64,000 nucleotides of DNA from Legionella jamestowniensis (GCF_001467745.1 NZ_LNYG01000008.1:115899-179898); one strand, 5' to 3'. Shown: positions 8,100 through 17,941, counted from the first letter of the stretch. The notes: a model not told the origin generated them from the letters alone. A program made the numbers and translations.

Positions 8100-9857
8100 A
8101 TGAGGGAAAATGAGTTTTATGCAGGAGGGCTAGAACTGGATTTTTTTCATAGTCCTGAATTTGAAAACGTTGATGCTATAAGCGAGGATTCGGATAAAGC
8201 TGCAGCCATTGCCAGAAATGCGCTACGGATTTTAATGATGGGATGGCGCGATAATTGGCGTGAAATTCTGTCGGTTAAAGTTCTTAAAGCAATACTTATT
8301 CGTAGGGACAGGGAATTAATGCGCGGAATGCGTCTGGCGTTTCAAGAGGGTTTCTCCTATGTGTATGAACAATTAAACGCGAAAAATGAATTATCAATTG
8401 AGCAACACAGACAAGCGGAGCTCTATATTAGTAACTGCCTCACATTACTGCCCTTTAGCGATATCAATCCGTTTGAATCTATTGCTATCCCTCAGTGGAT
8501 AGATAATAGATGGCATTTTGTTGATTATAAAGTTATCCCTATTGAATTGACTCCAACAAAGGGAATTAAAAAATTATTCATTCGGGATGAGGACCGAGTA
8601 TTTGCCTACGCTTTAGAACCTATCACCAATAAAAAGGCGGAACCTCATCTGATATTTATGGGAACAACCTATCCGGCAGGACAGGGTTTTTCTGAGCAGA
8701 TCAATACTGATTTAAAAGGATTTGATACGGTTGGCAATAAGCTATATCGGAGCGGTCGTGACCGTTTGCTGACCTGGCTTGCTACCCAAAACCAAAAGGT
8801 CCGAGTATGTGGGACCAGTTTGGGAGGCTCCTTATCATTGCTTTTAGCCATCGATCAAGGGGATAAGTTGTCTCGCGTTTATCCTTTAAATCCTGCAGGA
8901 CTGTATGATTCTTGGTTTAAGAAGCATTTTGATAATTGGGATCGACTCGTTAACAAGCCGCACGTGCTTATTCAAAAGCAGGGTAATGATCCTGTTTCTC
9001 GATTTGGTGTATGGAAATCTGATTGGGATGTGGTTCGTGTAATTCCTCCCCTAGATAAGCAAGGACCCAATGAATTAGTTGATCATGCCCTTAATTATGC
9101 GGGGTTTTCTGCAACCCAATTTATCGGAGTGGATACAGAGAAAGATAATGAGGAGCATCAATATCGTAATTTTTGGCTTTATACCCTTGGCCGCGGAATT
9201 GTCTACTATTTAGGCTTACTACCTTATCATTATATTGTTCGTCCTTGCATGTATTATGCAGTGACGCATAAACTTGAGCTCTCTTTAGCCGCAGCATCAA
9301 TTTTATTATTTACTTTCTCAGCTATCTTTCTACCAAGTATTATACTCCCGGCAGCCTTTTTGCTGACAATTGGCCTTCTTCCTCTGGTAATTGATACAAT
9401 ATTCACGTTAGGTAAAATGATTGCCACTATCTTTGATACTAAAAAAATACCGCCGGCTGCTTGTCATGACCCCAAATTAGCTCGAAATCAGGCATTAGAT
9501 ATTTATAACAATCACATTGAATCAACATTTACCTTGAAAGAGTTAGGAACTTATTACGATGCCAAACGTGTTCTGGTAAAAAATAAACCATTTATTCCCG
9601 AATTAGAGAAGGAAGATAAAAAAGACAAGTTTGGTGGCTTTTCTAAAAAAGAGTTACTTCAACAAAGTTTACAAAAAAATAATGAGCAAATGTTGATAAC
9701 CGTCAAAAACACCAAGGCAAAAATTTACGACATGCGGCAAACTGTACGTCTAATGAATCACATTGGTTTTCGTTCCAAAGACATGTTAGTAGCTACTTTA
9801 AAAGAGAATCATGAACATTATCTGAGTGGTAAACCTAGTACCTTTCTTTTTAAATAA
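8100..9857 (+). CDS. Alpha/beta-hydrolase (lipase-like) protein with membrane hairpin, candidate Dot/Icm effector
   Basis: 585 residues. The middle carries a nucleophile elbow CGTSLGGSLSL (Ser240) preceded by HLIFMGTTYPAG (residues about 183-194), as in alpha/beta-fold lipases; a possible catalytic His lies in LVDHALNY (about 329). Two strongly hydrophobic segments at about 393-435 form a likely membrane hairpin. The C-terminal 130 residues are charged and helical, ending in HEHYLSGKPSTFLFK. There is no signal peptide. This shape (catalytic domain, internal membrane hairpin, polar tail) is common in Legionella effectors that act on host membranes, but that is inference. GGGGGCAC precedes the ATG. 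An unusual N-terminal helical domain of about 140 residues matches no family I know. Confidence 0.6.
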   Translation: MRENEFYAGGLELDFFHSPEFENVDAISEDSDKAAAIARNALRILMMGWRDNWREILSVKVLKAILIRRDRELMRGMRLAFQEGFSYVYEQLNAKNELSIEQHRQAELYISNCLTLLPFSDINPFESIAIPQWIDNRWHFVDYKVIPIELTPTKGIKKLFIRDEDRVFAYALEPITNKKAEPHLIFMGTTYPAGQGFSEQINTDLKGFDTVGNKLYRSGRDRLLTWLATQNQKVRVCGTSLGGSLSLLLAIDQGDKLSRVYPLNPAGLYDSWFKKHFDNWDRLVNKPHVLIQKQGNDPVSRFGVWKSDWDVVRVIPPLDKQGPNELVDHALNYAGFSATQFIGVDTEKDNEEHQYRNFWLYTLGRGIVYYLGLLPYHYIVRPCMYYAVTHKLELSLAAASILLFTFSAIFLPSIILPAAFLLTIGLLPLVIDTIFTLGKMIATIFDTKKIPPAACHDPKLARNQALDIYNNHIESTFTLKELGTYYDAKRVLVKNKPFIPELEKEDKKDKFGGFSKKELLQQSLQKNNEQMLITVKNTKAKIYDMRQTVRLMNHIGFRSKDMLVATLKENHEHYLSGKPSTFLFK

Positions 9858-9974
9858 TAACTAGTAAAACAAAACGATAAGTGACCTGTAATCGCATGCG
9901 CAATGACTACATGGATTGCTTTAAAATTTATTCATGTGTACAATATTTGAGTATTTATTCTTAATAACGTAATC

Positions 9975-11189
9975 ATGGTTCAATATACATCTTTTCGTGA
10001 CTATCTTGATAAGTATCTGCCTGGCTTTTTTACTATTCAATTAAAACAGTTTTTTAGCTTTTTACCGTTCATAAAGCCTGTAAATCCTCAACTGATTGAG
10101 TTAAGAAGGTTGGTGGAGCGGGCTAAAAGCACGCCAAATTTCTATGATTATGTAAATTATTTTAATAAATCAATCACTCATTCAGGAATTTTTTCCGGAT
10201 TTGACTCTTTTATTTATTCACAAGAAGAGTTTGCTGCCTTGGAATCTGGAAAAGTTCCCTCAGCGGCTACGGTTGGCTCTAGTCTTAAAATTTTGCCTAT
10301 AGTCTCAGTGAGTTCAGCCGAAAAAATAGATTATGTTAAACAAGTAGTAGACCTTTTAGAGAAACAACCTTGGCAGGTTACTCTTAATCACTTTCTTTCT
10401 TCAATTGAAGAAAAGGAAGTGATAACGCTTATTAAAAATTTTCTTTCACAATATCCTATGTTAGGACATGAACAGAAAGGGAGTTGTATTCTCTTTTTGG
10501 TTAATTATTTAAACCTGGATAAAAAAAATCTAATAAGTCAAGTATTTAATGGATTAAATAAGGAAAAGGATATTCTGCACTACCGTCAGCTATTACAAAT
10601 TAAGAGTACGGTATATGTGGGTGAATTACTGGCGTCAATTGATTTATTGGGGCGACACCCTTTACATGAAAAACAAAAATATGCAGTTCAGCGTGATTTC
10701 TTGCAATTAAAGTATAAATTGCGAGACCTACGTGACGGAAAGGCAATTTATGAAATACCAGAAATATTGGCCCATTTAGAAAAAGCGTTCCGTGAATGGG
10801 AAAAAGGACATTCCATCAATGATGAAAAAACTCAGAATGTAATCGATGAAATTTATAATGCTTTACAAAATTTGAAAGACATCATTGATGATTTTGAAAC
10901 AATACCAGGTTTGAAAGAAAGCTTTTTCAAGGATGAAAAAAGTGCTAGAGCAAACCTTTTACTCATGGAAGAGCGGCAAGAGTTTGCCCAAAAAATGCGG
11001 CGTGGTGAAATTGCGGTTGTGTCTATACAAAGACTCAAAGAATTGTATCCTAATGAAGAAAGCTATCAACAAGTACTCAAACAATGTCACAAATTCGGTA
11101 TATCGGTTTTTGATGCGTTAGATTTAGAGCAAAAAAAACAGGCTTTACGAGAGCATAATGCCATGAAATATCTATCCTCTCAACTATGA
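9975..11189 (+). CDS. Hypothetical helical protein, possible effector
   Basis: 404 residues, no family recognised. The N-terminus has an aromatic segment ([16 protein letters not shown]) that is not a classic signal peptide. The remainder is predicted helical and charged, with possible coiled coil around residues 250-350. The C-terminus is rich in Gln, Lys and Glu ([12 protein letters not shown]), which would suit a Dot/Icm signal but is not specific. It lies 117 bases after the lipase-like gene on the same strand, so both may be expressed together. The ribosome site is weak. Its last 10 bases overlap the 3' end of the convergent YyaL-type gene. Confidence 0.5.
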   Translation: MVQYTSFRDYLDKYLPGFFTIQLKQFFSFLPFIKPVNPQLIELRRLVERAKSTPNFYDYVNYFNKSITHSGIFSGFDSFIYSQEEFAALESGKVPSAATVGSSLKILPIVSVSSAEKIDYVKQVVDLLEKQPWQVTLNHFLSSIEEKEVITLIKNFLSQYPMLGHEQKGSCILFLVNYLNLDKKNLISQVFNGLNKEKDILHYRQLLQIKSTVYVGELLASIDLLGRHPLHEKQKYAVQRDFLQLKYKLRDLRDGKAIYEIPEILAHLEKAFREWEKGHSINDEKTQNVIDEIYNALQNLKDIIDDFETIPGLKESFFKDEKSARANLLLMEERQEFAQKMRRGEIAVVSIQRLKELYPNEESYQQVLKQCHKFGISVFDALDLEQKKQALREHNAMKYLSSQL

Positions 11190-13216
11190 GCTTTCCCAGG
11201 ATTAGGTGAGGAAGAAAGGTTTGTAAATTGTTTTAACGTCGTAATATCTTGAATCACTTCAGTACATTGCTGTCCGCAACAAACGTAGGCACAGCATTCA
11301 CCTTTTACTTCTTTTAAGGCTAAACCTTCGGGAAGTTTTCCTGCATTTTTGGGAATGGCATAGGTATGGTTATGAATATCTTGAACAATACCTTGCCAGG
11401 TTTTGATTGCTTCATTTTTACCGCGGATTACAATAATTTCTGGTGGGTTTAAATAATCATTTAAGCCAAGTAACAAGGAACAATGTTCTGCCGGGTAGCG
11501 GATTAATAAATTCCATGCCGCTTTTAAAGTTTGTTCAGCTGCATTAATGTAGCGCTTCTCACCCAGTAAATGTCCGAGAGTAAGAAGGGCACGGACTAAA
11601 ATTCCATTTCCAGCGGGGATGGCATCATCGGTCATTGTTTTGGGTCGATATAATAATTTTTCATGCTGTTCAGCTGTAAAAAAGAAGCCACCGGCTATTT
11701 CATCAGGAAAATCAGTTAAAACGGTTTCAGCCAGTTCAATGGCAAATAATAAATGTTCAGTATTCCATGCTATTTCTAATGAAGTCAGTAAAGCATCCAG
11801 TAGAAACGCATAGTCATCAAGGTAGGCCGACAGATAAGCTTTCCCATTTTTATAACTAGCAAATAACTGGCGATTATTCCATAGGGTTGTTTGGATGAAG
11901 TGAAGGGTTTTTTGTGCGGAGATAATATACTTTTCTTCATTTAAACAGTGTCCTGCTAATAACATACCCTTAATCATTAGAGCATTCCAGGAGACCAAAA
12001 CTTTTTCATCACGAAAAGGATGTACACGTTTATTGCGTGCTAGTAATAATTTATTGGTAGCGGAATCAATTAGCGCATTAACCTTGGAAAGGGGAATTTT
12101 CAGTAGTTTACTGATAGCCTGTGGGGATTCGTTTACATAAAAATGCCAATGGTTTTCAAAATTTGGAGCGTTGTTCAAACCATAATGTAACGAAATAACG
12201 GCATATTCGTCCTGAGTGAGTAACGATTGAACTTCTTTTTTATCCCATCGATAAAATTTACCTTCTTCTCCATCAGAGTCAGCATCGAGGCTTGCGTAAT
12301 AACCTCCTTCGGGGGCTTGCATAGCCATTATTACCCAATCTGCAGTTTTTTTTACAATGGCTTTAAAAGTAGGGTCATCATACGTTTTTATGGCAAAAGA
12401 ATAAATGCTTAATAGCTGACCATTGTCATAGAGCATTTTTTCAAAATGGGGAATGCGCCATTTGCGATCTACCGCATAACGGTAAAAACCACCGTCAAGT
12501 TGATCATAAATGCCTCCAGATACGATGTTTTTCAAAGTGGGTAGCACGAAAGCTGCATTATTTCTTAGCAAAAACTCAAGCTTGCTTGCTTGTGGAAATT
12601 TAGGCGCGTCTCCAAAACCGCCATATTGCCTATCATAGTTTTGCTCCAGTTGCTCCAAAGCAAAACGTAGTGGGTGGTTATTCAATGAAAGAGAAAATGT
12701 CTTATTTTGTTGTTGCAAAATACGTTTTAATTCCATACTTTGTTTTTTAATATCTTCTTGTTGCGTGTGGTATAAGTTTGCAATGACCTTTAATACAGTT
12801 TTAAAACTGGGCATTTGATAACGCTCTATAGGGGGGAAATAGGTTCCACTAAAAAATGGAATGAGATCAGGCGTTAAAAAAATAGTCAGTGGCCAACCGC
12901 CACTTTGTTGACTTAGATAATAATGTGAGGTTTGATAAATTTTATCTAAGTCAGGGCGTTCTTCTTTATCAACTTTGATATTTACAAACAGTTGATTCAT
13001 CAAAGTAGCCGTTTCCTGATCCTCAAATGATTCATGGGCCATCACGTGGCACCAATGGCAAGCGGCATAACCAATAGAAAGCAAAATCGGTTTATTTTCT
13101 CGTTGAGCTTTTTTGATTGCTTTTTCCCCCCAAGGATACCATTCAACTGGATTATAGGCATGTTGTTGAAGGTAAGGACTCGGTTCTTGAAGTAAGTGAT
13201 TTGCTGAAAGAGCCAT
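11180..13216 (-). CDS. Thioredoxin-domain protein of the YyaL/SPATA20 family (DUF255)
   Basis: 678 residues, full length for the family. The N-terminal thioredoxin-like domain opens with the typical [19 protein letters not shown] and carries AACHWCHVM, with the CxxC pair at residues 53 and 56. The rest resembles the alpha/alpha six-barrel fold of the family ([26 protein letters not shown]). Members are widespread but their biochemical function is not settled; roles in redox control or glycan-type chemistry have been suggested. It stands alone, with a convergent overlap of 10 bases with the upstream-strand hypothetical gene. Confidence 0.88.
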   Translation of the reverse strand: MALSANHLLQEPSPYLQQHAYNPVEWYPWGEKAIKKAQRENKPILLSIGYAACHWCHVMAHESFEDQETATLMNQLFVNIKVDKEERPDLDKIYQTSHYYLSQQSGGWPLTIFLTPDLIPFFSGTYFPPIERYQMPSFKTVLKVIANLYHTQQEDIKKQSMELKRILQQQNKTFSLSLNNHPLRFALEQLEQNYDRQYGGFGDAPKFPQASKLEFLLRNNAAFVLPTLKNIVSGGIYDQLDGGFYRYAVDRKWRIPHFEKMLYDNGQLLSIYSFAIKTYDDPTFKAIVKKTADWVIMAMQAPEGGYYASLDADSDGEEGKFYRWDKKEVQSLLTQDEYAVISLHYGLNNAPNFENHWHFYVNESPQAISKLLKIPLSKVNALIDSATNKLLLARNKRVHPFRDEKVLVSWNALMIKGMLLAGHCLNEEKYIISAQKTLHFIQTTLWNNRQLFASYKNGKAYLSAYLDDYAFLLDALLTSLEIAWNTEHLLFAIELAETVLTDFPDEIAGGFFFTAEQHEKLLYRPKTMTDDAIPAGNGILVRALLTLGHLLGEKRYINAAEQTLKAAWNLLIRYPAEHCSLLLGLNDYLNPPEIIVIRGKNEAIKTWQGIVQDIHNHTYAIPKNAGKLPEGLALKEVKGECCAYVCCGQQCTEVIQDITTLKQFTNLSSSPNPGKAHS

Positions 13217-13280
13217 AATAATCGCTTTTTAGGAAGGCTATATTGTTTACTATAGCAAACGCATTACTTGAGCCGGGATA

Positions 13281-13318
13281 AACAAAGGTTAAAGCTTGAT
13301 CAAGCTTTAACCTTTGTT
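13281..13318 (-). terminator. Perfect 38-bp palindrome, likely terminator
   Basis: The 38 bases form a perfect palindrome (left arm AACAAAGGTTAAAGCTTGA, right arm its exact complement). It lies 3 bases past the stop of the minus-strand gene and is followed on that strand by TTTATCC, consistent with an intrinsic terminator. It can also form a cruciform. Confidence 0.7.
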
Positions 13319-13321
13319 ACA

Positions 13322-14104
13322 TTACTGGTTTGGTGTTGTTGAAACTGGAGCTGAAGTTCTGCTGGGAGATGTAGTTGTCGTAGCTGAAGTTGTGTCAGCA
13401 GAAGGAGCACTTACTAAATATTTTTTTGCAAAATCGGTTCCAATGCATTCGCCAATCTTGCGCCCCCAAGTGTTGGCTGCTTCGCTGTCAATACTTGAAG
13501 GTAAGTTGGTATAATATTCAGATTGGCATTTGTCAAAGCTCGGTGCAATTAAGGTGATGCACTTTGCATTATCTATATTACGATCATCAAGCTTTTTCTT
13601 AATGGATGCATCATCGAAAAAACCCTGACAGATCATAGTAGGAGCCAACGATTTAAGCTGGGAAAACCAGGTCTCTTTAGACATATTTGCAGAGGAACTC
13701 GTTGTATTGCTGGCTGAAGAATCGGGGCTACCTGGAGGCGTCCCTACCAAATATTTTGTTGCAAAATCAGTTCCAATACATTCTCCAATTGTATGTCCCC
13801 ATTTAGAGGCACTTTCTTTATTTATGGTTGCGGGCAAGCTTGAATAATATTGAGTTTGGCATTTATCGAAGCTTGCTGGAATCAAAGAGACGCACTTGGC
13901 ATTATCGATTTTTAATTCTTCCATGCGGTTTTTTAAGGAAGCATCTTCAAAAAAACCTTGACAGATAACGGTAGGAGCGACTGATTTCAATTTTCCTAGC
14001 CAATCATCCTTGGTCATTTCAGTGGGGGATGCAGCTATGCTTTGTAAAGGTAATACTACTGCGCCAAAGCCTAGCGAAATAATGAGTTTGTATTTTGTTG
14101 ACAT
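13322..14104 (-). CDS. Secreted protein with two tandem 4-cysteine modules
   Basis: 260 residues from the ATG at 14104, which has AAGGGA upstream; the in-frame ATG at 14128 only adds eight residues before the signal peptide (MSTKYKLIISLGFGAVVLPL, then QSIAAS). The mature protein is a duplication of one roughly 85-residue module. Both copies keep the spacing C-x22-C-x10-C-x26-C, and share ICQGFF, IDNAKC, SFDKCQ, GECIGTDFA and KYLV, so four cysteines per module probably form two disulfides. The copies are joined and followed by Ser/Thr-rich linkers. No family recognised. Exported location is supported; function is unknown. Confidence 0.65.
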   Translation of the reverse strand: MSTKYKLIISLGFGAVVLPLQSIAASPTEMTKDDWLGKLKSVAPTVICQGFFEDASLKNRMEELKIDNAKCVSLIPASFDKCQTQYYSSLPATINKESASKWGHTIGECIGTDFATKYLVGTPPGSPDSSASNTTSSSANMSKETWFSQLKSLAPTMICQGFFDDASIKKKLDDRNIDNAKCITLIAPSFDKCQSEYYTNLPSSIDSEAANTWGRKIGECIGTDFAKKYLVSAPSADTTSATTTTSPSRTSAPVSTTPNQ

Positions 14105-14326
14105 TTTTATTATTCCCTTAATCGTCATCTACCACTACAAGAATAGACAAAAAATGCTATTTTTACTAAATATAAATTTATTTATTTCTCAAGACACTAA
14201 ACATTTTTTATGTTTTGTTCTAAAATTTTTCATTATGTCTGTTTTTTCTGACATAAATCGATTGAGTTAATTCTATTTAAAACCTAAGTTTACAAAACGT
14301 TATTATCAAGGAAACACCATTCAAAC

Positions 14327-14878
14327 ATGCAAAAATTGCTGCGCAAATTTTATGATAGAGACACGGTTACTGTAGCTCAGGAGCTTTTGGGTAAATATTT
14401 GGTTCACCACATCGATGGTTTAAAACGCATTGGCAGAATTGTTGAGGTGGAAGCCTATTTGGGACAACAGGATCTTGCAGCACATTCCTCTAAAGGGATA
14501 ACACCCCGTACAAAAACGATGTTTGGACCACCAGGGTATGCTTACGTTTATCTGATTTACGGTATCCATCACTGCGTTAATGCTGTTACTGAAAGAGAAG
14601 GCGAGGGTACAGCTGTTCTTTTACGTGCGTTAGAACCTGTTAGCAATATTACAGAGCGAACAAAAGGACCTGGCTTGCTTTGTAAGGCAATGCAAATTGA
14701 TAAGCGTCTAAATGGCCATGATTTATTAAGTGATAATTTTTATATTGCGCAACCGCAGGATGCACACTCTTTTGTTATTCAAAAAAAACCAAGAATCGGA
14801 GTGGATTATGCCAAGCATTGGGCAGATAAACTGCTAAGGTTTTACATTAAGGATAATCCCTTTGTTTCCAAACCTTAA
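14327..14878 (+). CDS. 3-methyladenine DNA glycosylase, AAG/MPG family
   Basis: 183 residues. The family fold is clear: VEVEAYLG carries the catalytic Glu (residue 42), followed by MFGPPGYAYVYLIYGIHHC, LLRALEP and GPGLLCKAM. It removes alkylated purines such as 3-methyladenine in base-excision repair. Length is typical of bacterial members. It ends 3 bases before the convergent PRPP synthetase-like gene. Confidence 0.93.
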   Translation: MQKLLRKFYDRDTVTVAQELLGKYLVHHIDGLKRIGRIVEVEAYLGQQDLAAHSSKGITPRTKTMFGPPGYAYVYLIYGIHHCVNAVTEREGEGTAVLLRALEPVSNITERTKGPGLLCKAMQIDKRLNGHDLLSDNFYIAQPQDAHSFVIQKKPRIGVDYAKHWADKLLRFYIKDNPFVSKP

Positions 14879-14881
14879 TTG

Positions 14882-15868
14882 TTAGGAGGTAAGATGCAGC
14901 AAAGCGTTAATGGAACCGTTTTCATGAATCGCTTTAATTGCCTGGGCAAATAAAGTTGTGGCGTCGAGCACCACCACTTTCTTGTTTAACAACTGCTGTT
15001 GCACCCTGAATGGAGGAATACTATTCGTGATGATTATTTTTTCAAGGTAGGGGAGGGACAGTATTTTATTGGCATCTTTGACGAAAATACCGTGGGTAGC
15101 ACACACTATAATTCGCTGTGCTCCATTTTTATGCAAGATCTCAGCAGCGAGCTTGATAGTAGTGCCAGAACTAATCATATCATCAACAATTATAACTACT
15201 CCTTTTTTAAGTTCACCAATAATTTCCTGACTGCTTGTAACGACTTCCAAATCCCTTTTTTTATCGATAAATGCTTTCCCTATTTCCCTGTGTAGTAAAT
15301 TAGACAGCGTTGACCTTAATTGCTCTGCGCGCTTAAGCCCACCGGTGTCTGGAGAAACAATGGTAACTTCTTCATCTTTTATCAGGGTGGCAAGGTAGGG
15401 CGCAAAAAGGACATGGGCCTCCAAGTGTTCGGTAGGAATGCGAAAAGCATTTTGAAGGGCAGCCAGGTTATGAATATCCAACGTAAGGATGCGATCGGTA
15501 CCTATCGCTTCAAGTAATTGTGCAACATATCGTAGGGTGACTGGGTCACGTGCCTGGGTTTTCCTGTCTTTGCGGGCAAAAGCAAAATAAGGAATAACGG
15601 TTGTAACCTGCTGCGCAGAAGCATCCTTTAAACTACCAATAAAAAATAAAAGGCGGCATAGTTTGTCGTGTACGCTTTGTTGATCTTCATCAAATAAAGA
15701 CTGGATTAAAAAAACATCTCGCCCCCTTACATTTTCAAGAGAACGAATTTTATGTTCACCATCAGCAAATTCTATTTCTTCATGGGTAGAGAGAGGGAGT
15801 GCTAGATGCGCAGCTATTTTTTGACCCCAATCCAGTGAAGTGTTCAGTGCAAATAGTTTGATTTCCAT
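14882..15868 (-). CDS. Ribose-phosphate pyrophosphokinase-like protein (divergent)
   Basis: 328 residues. Recognisable PRPP synthetase features: EFADGEHKI, RKDRKTQARDPVTLRYVAQ (ATP-binding/flexible region), DIHN in place of DLHA followed by FRIPTEHL, FIDKKR (catalytic Lys/Arg loop), and the PRPP loop IIVDDMISSGTTIK. The fold and most active-site positions are kept, but several motifs differ from housekeeping Prs, so this is a paralogue, possibly with a different regulation or sugar-phosphate partner. The upstream inositol-phosphatase-like gene ends only 2 bases before it: the two form an operon. Confidence 0.82.
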   Translation of the reverse strand: MEIKLFALNTSLDWGQKIAAHLALPLSTHEEIEFADGEHKIRSLENVRGRDVFLIQSLFDEDQQSVHDKLCRLLFFIGSLKDASAQQVTTVIPYFAFARKDRKTQARDPVTLRYVAQLLEAIGTDRILTLDIHNLAALQNAFRIPTEHLEAHVLFAPYLATLIKDEEVTIVSPDTGGLKRAEQLRSTLSNLLHREIGKAFIDKKRDLEVVTSSQEIIGELKKGVVIIVDDMISSGTTIKLAAEILHKNGAQRIIVCATHGIFVKDANKILSLPYLEKIIITNSIPPFRVQQQLLNKKVVVLDATTLFAQAIKAIHENGSINALLHLTS

Positions 15869-15870
15869 AT

Positions 15871-16683
15871 TTATTTGTCCTTAATGAGCACAGAATAAAC
15901 TTTATTGGCTAATCCTCTTGCTGCGGCTAAAAATCTATATTTAACACGCGTTTCTCCTGCCTTATAATGCAATTTGTTTGTGCCTACGAATAAAAGTTTA
16001 CCCCCCGCTTCTTGCAGGATAACTTCAGGGCCGCAAAGATCCCATAAGTGGCAATGGCCTGAAAAATTAAAATAAAGGTCAGCCTCTCCTTTAGCAATTT
16101 TTCCAAACTTTAAGCCTAGGGAACCATATTTGTAAATGTCGGTTATTCCCAATTGCTTGGCAATTTCATCGACCTTTGTACTCCAATGAGTCCTTGATTG
16201 TATCAAAGTGGCTTGCGAAGTATTTGAAATTGCCCTCACCCTAAGATTAAGTGTCTCATTTCTAGTAGTATAAAAAGCACCTTGATTCCTAATAGCATAG
16301 TAAAGTTCATCCGTATCGGGTTGATAAACAACCCCAAGCCAAGCCTCGTGGTGAATAGAAAGCCCAAGCATAATAGACCATTGAGCACTGCCGGCAACGA
16401 AATCTGCTGTGCCGTCAATTGGATCTACGAACCAGATACGATTTTTTGATTGTTGGTTTAAGGGGATAGGTTCCTCTTCAGAAATGACCAGATCAGCTGG
16501 GAAGGCGTTTCGCAAGTTGTTGAATAAAAATTGACTCGCCGCCTTATCGGCATCAGTTACTAACCCCAAATGCTTTCCTTTATCATAAACCGCATAACCT
16601 TGTGTTCGAATAGTCTGAACCAGCAAACCAGCCTCACGGACGAGAGTGATTGCAAATTCTAATTCTTTTTCTAATGAATTCAT
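15871..16683 (-). CDS. Inositol monophosphatase-family phosphatase (SuhB/CysQ-like)
   Basis: 270 residues. Metal motifs are present: the EE of VISEEEP, VDPIDGTADFVAG, and WDLCGPEVILQEAGGKL. Family members hydrolyse inositol phosphates, 3'(2'),5'-bisphosphonucleotides (CysQ) or sugar bisphosphates. The ATG at 16683 is preferred over a TTG at 16695. The gene is followed with a 2-base gap by the PRPP synthetase-like gene and is divergent from the CysZ-type gene, which loosely supports a CysQ-like role in sulfate assimilation, but the substrate is not settled by sequence. Confidence 0.82.
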   Translation of the reverse strand: MNSLEKELEFAITLVREAGLLVQTIRTQGYAVYDKGKHLGLVTDADKAASQFLFNNLRNAFPADLVISEEEPIPLNQQSKNRIWFVDPIDGTADFVAGSAQWSIMLGLSIHHEAWLGVVYQPDTDELYYAIRNQGAFYTTRNETLNLRVRAISNTSQATLIQSRTHWSTKVDEIAKQLGITDIYKYGSLGLKFGKIAKGEADLYFNFSGHCHLWDLCGPEVILQEAGGKLLFVGTNKLHYKAGETRVKYRFLAAARGLANKVYSVLIKDK

Positions 16684-16762
16684 GGCTAAGCTCAATGCCG
16701 TTTTAGTATTATAGTTTTAACATAATTCATGCCATTTAAAATTTAAATGTTAAGGAATCTCA

Positions 16763-17476
16763 ATGAAGGATTTTTTTTCTGGAATTCATTATTTTATCCT
16801 GGGATTTAAAAGTCTGACGCAACAAGGATTAAGAACGCTTATAATTTTACCCATTGTTTTTAATTTATTAATTTATACCGCTATTGCTTACATAGGTTAT
16901 CATTATTTATCGCCTTTAGTTCATCATTATGTGGACAAGCTCCCGGATTGGCTTGGCTTTTTGAGTAGTCTTTTTACTATACTTTTCTTTGTTTTATTCT
17001 TTCTGTTTTTTTTAACTACTTTTTCTGTTTTAGCGAATATCTGTGCAGCGCCTTTTAATGGTTTATTGGCTGAGCGCGCTCAAAAATTAATAAAAAATGA
17101 ATCTTTACCTGAGCGGAGATGGTTAGATCTTATAATCCAATCTATCAAACGACAAGGACAGTTTATTCTTTTCTACTTGCCCCGTTTCATCTTGATGTGT
17201 CTATTATTTTTTATTCCGCCCCTACATCCCTTATTACCTTTCTTATGGTTTTTGTTTAATTCCTGGGTTTTAAGTATCCAATATCAGGATTTTGTAATGG
17301 ATAATAATTTAATTGATTTTAAAAAAATGCGTGAAATGATTAATCATAAAAAAGCTTTATCATTAGGATTTGGTATGACGATTAGCAGTTTAAGTTTTAT
17401 TCCATTTTTTAATCTTATGGTATTGCCTGCGGCAGTAATAGGGGGTGTATATCTCTTTTCAAAAGAATATCGGTAA
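16763..17476 (+). CDS. CysZ/EI24-domain membrane protein (sulfate permease-like)
   Basis: 237 residues with about four to six transmembrane segments: an N-terminal FFSGIHYFILGFK entry helix, long hydrophobic runs at residues about 25-45, 65-95 and 135-165, and a C-terminal hydrophobic pair. The pattern FSVLANICAAPFNGLLAERA is characteristic of the CysZ/EI24 family. CysZ mediates sulfate uptake for cysteine synthesis. The divergent neighbour is a CysQ-like phosphatase. Confidence 0.82.
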   Translation: MKDFFSGIHYFILGFKSLTQQGLRTLIILPIVFNLLIYTAIAYIGYHYLSPLVHHYVDKLPDWLGFLSSLFTILFFVLFFLFFLTTFSVLANICAAPFNGLLAERAQKLIKNESLPERRWLDLIIQSIKRQGQFILFYLPRFILMCLLFFIPPLHPLLPFLWFLFNSWVLSIQYQDFVMDNNLIDFKKMREMINHKKALSLGFGMTISSLSFIPFFNLMVLPAAVIGGVYLFSKEYR

Positions 17477-17491
17477 TAATTTTTCTAAAAT

Positions 17492-17520
17492 TAGACAAAA
17501 TTCTAAAAATAGAATATAGT
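17492..17520 (+). promoter_or_regulatory. Predicted promoter of the Xre/RES toxin-antitoxin operon
   Basis: TAGACA (17492-17497) and TATAGT (17515-17520) are separated by 17 bases, a good sigma-70 pair, 30 bases before the antitoxin ATG. Confidence 0.6.
17500..17515. promoter_or_regulatory. Predicted autoregulatory operator of the toxin-antitoxin operon
   Basis: ATTCTA-AAAA-TAGAAT is a perfect 6-bp dyad lying between the -35 and -10 and touching the -10. A further TTCTAAAA at 17483 and ATAGAAT at 17526 look like extra half-sites. Xre-type antitoxins commonly repress their own promoter; that binding happens here is inference. Confidence 0.5.
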
Positions 17521-17550
17521 TAAAGATAGAATTGGCAAAAAGAGACTATC

Positions 17551-17937
17551 ATGAAGACTTCTGCTCAAGTATCGTTGGCGGTTCCTAATGAGGTAGCATG
17601 GAAAGCTCTGAAAAATTTGATCGAAAGGTTTAATTTTACGAAGGAAGAAGCACTTTGTTTAATGGGGGATATGCCTGCCTCTTCTTATTACAAAGGGATC
17701 AGTAAGTTCGATGGTAATTTAACCCGAGATGAAAAAGAGCGTATTTCTTTATTATTAGGAATTTATAAAAATTTGCGAATTTTATTTACGGATAGCAACC
17801 AGGCTATGTCCTGGATTAATCGGGAAAACGCCTTACCTCCTTTTAATGGCATTACTCCTAGAAGCTATTTGATGGAGGGAAGCCTTATGAGGCTAGCCGA
17901 AATACGACGATTTTTGGATTTTTGGAGGGGTTATTAA
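17551..17937 (+). CDS. Xre/MbcA/ParS-type antitoxin
   Basis: 128 residues. The N-terminal half is a helix-turn-helix-like domain (FTKEEALCLMGDMPASSYYKG), and the C-terminal part, ending in SYLMEGSLMRLAEIRRFLDF, matches the toxin-binding domain of MbcA/ParS/Xre antitoxins (the NxxF/GxxPxxxL pattern reads LPPFNGITPRSYL). It neutralises the RES toxin encoded 4 bases downstream and probably represses the shared promoter through the ATTCTA dyad. Confidence 0.85.
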   Translation: MKTSAQVSLAVPNEVAWKALKNLIERFNFTKEEALCLMGDMPASSYYKGISKFDGNLTRDEKERISLLLGIYKNLRILFTDSNQAMSWINRENALPPFNGITPRSYLMEGSLMRLAEIRRFLDFWRGY

Positions 17938-17941
17938 AAGG

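Noticed and set aside
9960..9968. CTTAATAAC before the 404-residue gene
   Set aside because: Single partial half-site only 7 bases from the start codon; too close and too weak.
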